Source of the DNA: Primula veris | Taxonomy: Eukaryota > Streptophyta > Magnoliopsida > Ericales > Primulaceae | DNA: 64,000 bases | Assembly: GCA_963682055.1 (NCBI GenBank) | Contig: OY821740.1 | Location: forward strand, 12,672,814-12,736,813 | Reading direction: 5' to 3' | In this document: piece by piece, positions 61,180 through 64,000 of the stretch | Layout: every line of letters begins with the position of its first letter | Numbering within the stretch: the first letter of the stretch is position 1 | Notes under the pieces: model-generated | What the model was told of the DNA's origin: nothing | Database searches by the model: none | What the model saw: only the letters and a program-made list of their open reading frames with translations | Translations under genes and position numbers: made by a program

Positions 61180-63609
61180 TTAGAACCCAGCAGATCTGAA
61201 TAATGACGAGTAAGTTTCATTTTCATCATCCCCCGATGACTTCTTTTTGTTATTCTTTGACACTTGGGAATTGATTTTAAGGAACTCGAAACCAGTCGCA
61301 TCACACAGTAGTTGTCTTTGCCGCATAGCCTCCTCAGCATCATCACCTCCCCAGCAAGTATTCTCAATAATTTCAAAAGCTTTCTCCATATTCTCTTCTG
61401 CCACGAGACTATTATTTATCGAGAGAACATTGTACACCTCATCAGCACAAGCCGCCCGAATCTGGGACAGCCAAAAAAAAAGATGATTATTAACGGAAAA
61501 GAAAATTGATATGGACATTTTTAGTACTGGCGACAAACCTTAGGGTAGCGGTGGCCAAGGAAAAACAAAAGATGAGAAAAAGCCCTGGAATCGACTGAAT
61601 CTGTAATGGAAGCGATATGCGCAAGTATCTTAATTCCTGCGTATAATTTGGCGAAGTCCTTTGATATTTTCAGCTCAATCGAGAGAGAATCCAAAACGCC
61701 ATAGCAAAAAACTGTTGTCTGGGTCTGCAAATCAAGATAATTAACAATATAGGATATTAACAGAACTAGTAGTGAAACACTTGAAACAATACTAGCGATG
61801 AGAACTAGAGATTTTCCTTAAGATTGTGACAGGTAGAGAAATCATCAAATAACACGCTCTGAGGTTTAGTGGGAAATCATCAAAAAACATCCGCACAGGT
61901 GTGAAATCTTATCATACGTAACCCCTCCGATTTTCAATTACATCACCCCTATAATTGTTTTAGGCAAGCTTCGTGGCTAAAAAGACGTTCTCAACCTCCG
62001 CTTTATATTTTCCTTTCCCGAGAAAAAACCTAGTATGTAAAATGTCTAAACTACTAGAAGTTGAATTTGTCTGTAAAAAAAGTTATATAATGATGTAATT
62101 TGTAAACATTGTGACAAAAAAATAAAGGTTAAGAAAAAACCTAGCATGTAATAAGTCTAAACTAGCAGAAGTTCATTTTCTCTGTAAACCTTATTTTAAA
62201 ATATAATTTAAAAGTCTTTTAAACAGTAAATCTAACGATATTTTTTTAATGAAATAAAATTAGTTAATTTGAATAATGAACTAAGTTATTTAATTAAAAA
62301 GGAGAACACTTTGTTTTGGATAATTCAAGTTTTGACACCATTAAACTAAACTAAACTAAACTTCAACTTTATGGGGTAGCATTAGCAGTGATGTATTTTG
62401 GGAGGATTGAATGGTTAAGTGCCTTCGATATTTAACCAAACTTCAAAGATGTATTTGATAAAGTAGATAAAGTTTGTCATGGAAAGTGAGACACACCTCC
62501 ATGTTGAAGAAGACTTTCTTATTGAAGAGAATTTCAATTGTCTGCAATAAAGAAGGCAAATTGACAAGATTACTCAGTCGGTGATACTATGATAAATAAA
62601 AAATAAGGCTAAAAAAGGAACTTTGAGAAACGAATCAAACCCTAAAAGAATGAAAACCTCTTCTAAATTGACGGAGTTTTCAAATTGATGTACCTTATAT
62701 GCCGGTAGAATAACTCTGTCACATCTTTTGAACTCCCGGAGAACCCAAAGAAGGTCAGCAGATAACATATGTTCCCTCGAAATTTGATTTTGTTCAGTAT
62801 GTGAGGCTTGAAGATAATCCAGTAAAGCAGTTAGTGATGCTTTACTCAAAGACTCTTGCAATCCACCAATAGAAATCACTAACCCCGATAGCACAGATTT
62901 ACTATAACAACTAAACTGAAGTAACTGGACAAAACGAGAAAATGAGAAAGAGGGTACCTGCACAAAAGTACAAAAATACTTTTGGTAATTTTAATAATAA
63001 TCAAACAGAATAATATAATAGAGAAGAGTTATTGGGACTTACACCCCACTCTGAGTATGCCTTATCAGGAACTAGCTTCTCAAGCTTTTCCCCGTATGGT
63101 ATACAGGACACAAAAGCTGTTTTACTGTACAAAATCCTTTGGAGAGCCTTTGCAGCAATCTCTCTTAATTTATCCATCTTCTCGACAGCTAATTTAGAAA
63201 GACCGCCAATTAAGCTGGTAGCAAGATTTTCATCAAAAAAGGTATGGCTCGGGTTAATCTCGCCCATTTTTCTGTTGAGCTGCTCTGTGGTAGATTCAAG
63301 ATCATAAGAAGAACTTGGTAAATCCATAGAATCTCTACTACATAGTATATACGTACATCTCTCTAGGGCTTCTATAGCAGCTTCACGAACCCAAGAACCT
63401 ACATCTCCTCTGTTGTCAACAGAGTAATCCTCAAGAGCTCTAAGTAAACAAGGCATCACTTCATTCTTTATCGATGAAACAACGGACCAAACATCTTCCT
63501 TCGAGAAGCTAACAGAAATTTGTCCTTCTTCACTTAATCTTTCGCACAAAGATATAAGACCTTTAACTGCATTAACCCGTGCTTCTGCATCTCTCTCTTC
63601 AGGGTTTTT
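61180..63609 (-). CDS. TBCD: Tubulin-folding cofactor D, C-terminal five exons (partial)
   Basis: A chaperone that captures beta-tubulin and with cofactors E and C forms the alpha/beta dimer; in Arabidopsis it is TITAN1, needed for microtubules and cytokinesis. Exons on minus: 63609-63043, 62957-62694, 62541-62497, 61724-61539 and 61461-61180, all GT..AG and all phase 0, giving 447 codons plus stop at the C-terminus. The first exon has the hallmark [15 protein letters not shown], and later [20 protein letters not shown] and the small exon [15 protein letters not shown] follow the known plant order. The C-terminal tail is rich in lysine and acidic residues and ends SLFRSAGF. The gene is cut by the window: the sequence to 64000 is intron, and the N-terminal two thirds lie beyond. 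The intron 61725-62496 carries a tandem duplication. Confidence 0.93.
62023..62190. repeat. Diverged tandem duplication in a cofactor D intron
   Basis: AAAAAACCTAGTATGTAAAA near 62024, followed by GTCTAAACTACTAGAAGTT, recurs about 112 bp later as AAAAAACCTAGCATGTAATA and GTCTAAACTAGCAGAAGTT. The duplication lies inside an intron and does not touch the exons. Confidence 0.75.
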
Positions 63610-64000
63610 CTATAAAAAGGTGAAGATCTTACTATTAATATATGTGAACACCCCTTATGAAGCCTTTGAAACAATTATTTACAAAGAAAACCCTGCTATT
63701 AACCAAAATTACGAAAATACCAATATTTAATTTAAAAAGTAAATAACTGCACACTTTACAAAATGGAATTAATCCGTTCTCACTCTGCCCATTTATAATT
63801 CTTCATCACAAAAGGTAAATCCCGTCCTGCTCTCCATTTATAATTCTGCTCATCATCAAATTCTGTATCTTTCTCTGTTCATTTTTATTTGATTCTTAAA
63901 ATTGATACGTAAATTAATTGTGTCTGCTAACAAGGGAGGAGATGGATATATATAGAGAGAGCAAGATTCCCCTGATTAAGCATTTTACTGTGTAACATTA
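63610..64000 (-). other. Intron of the cofactor D gene running off the window
   Basis: Immediately upstream (on minus) of the splice acceptor CTTTTTATAG at 63610. No exon is recognisable up to 64000, so the intron is at least 390 bp. Confidence 0.6.

Noticed and set aside
1..64000. CRISPR arrays, operons or defence systems
   Set aside because: The window is plant nuclear DNA; regular repeats present are microsatellites, LTRs and inverted-repeat elements.

Overview
This is nuclear DNA of a flowering plant, most likely a eudicot. The signs are an AT-rich sequence, short exons with GT..AG introns, plant-only gene families (YABBY, SAUR, pectinesterases with an N-terminal inhibitor domain), a eukaryotic tRNA-Asp gene, and plant-type LTR retrotransposons primed by initiator tRNA-Met. 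I cannot name the species. There is no operon organisation and no CRISPR array.

Genes sit at the two ends and transposons fill the middle. At 4857-10000 (minus) is a seven-exon YABBY transcription factor of the FIL/YAB3 clade, assembled from splice sites. At 41553-42017 (plus) is a single-exon SAUR gene, with a decayed partial copy about 3.2 kb downstream. A head-to-head pair of pectinesterase genes follows: one on minus (47181-54835, two exons, 522 aa) and one on plus (56840-59821, three exons, 492 aa). Then come a tRNA-Asp(GTC) gene (60008-60079, minus) and the last five exons of tubulin-folding cofactor D (61180-63609, minus), whose 5' part lies beyond the window.

The mobile elements can be dated relative to one another. 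A Copia element (19501-25993, TSD TCAGA) has nearly identical LTRs. Its single gag-pol frame carries one nonsense codon and a nested 1187-bp solo LTR (21803-22989, TSD ACTGT); subtracting the solo LTR plus one TSD copy brings the two halves back into one frame. Only about 130 bp downstream lies a non-coding Gypsy-like element (26126-33113, TSD ATTGT) whose two LTRs differ by about 1.3 kb. The intron of the minus-strand pectinesterase holds a Mutator-like element with long inverted repeats (48861-50116, 9-bp TSD) and an older, decayed Copia element (50235-53886). A non-autonomous hAT element (12746-13677, 8-bp TSD) and three foldback MITEs associated with TA microsatellites complete the set. 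A short piece of organelle-type large-subunit rRNA lies near 34.0 kb.

The genes do not form one pathway. The two pectinesterases would act on cell-wall pectin, the SAUR gene is probably auxin or senescence responsive, YABBY sets lateral-organ polarity, and cofactor D assembles tubulin dimers. I found no convincing new biological system. The points most worth checking are the structural oddities of the transposable elements and the hidden spliced genes.
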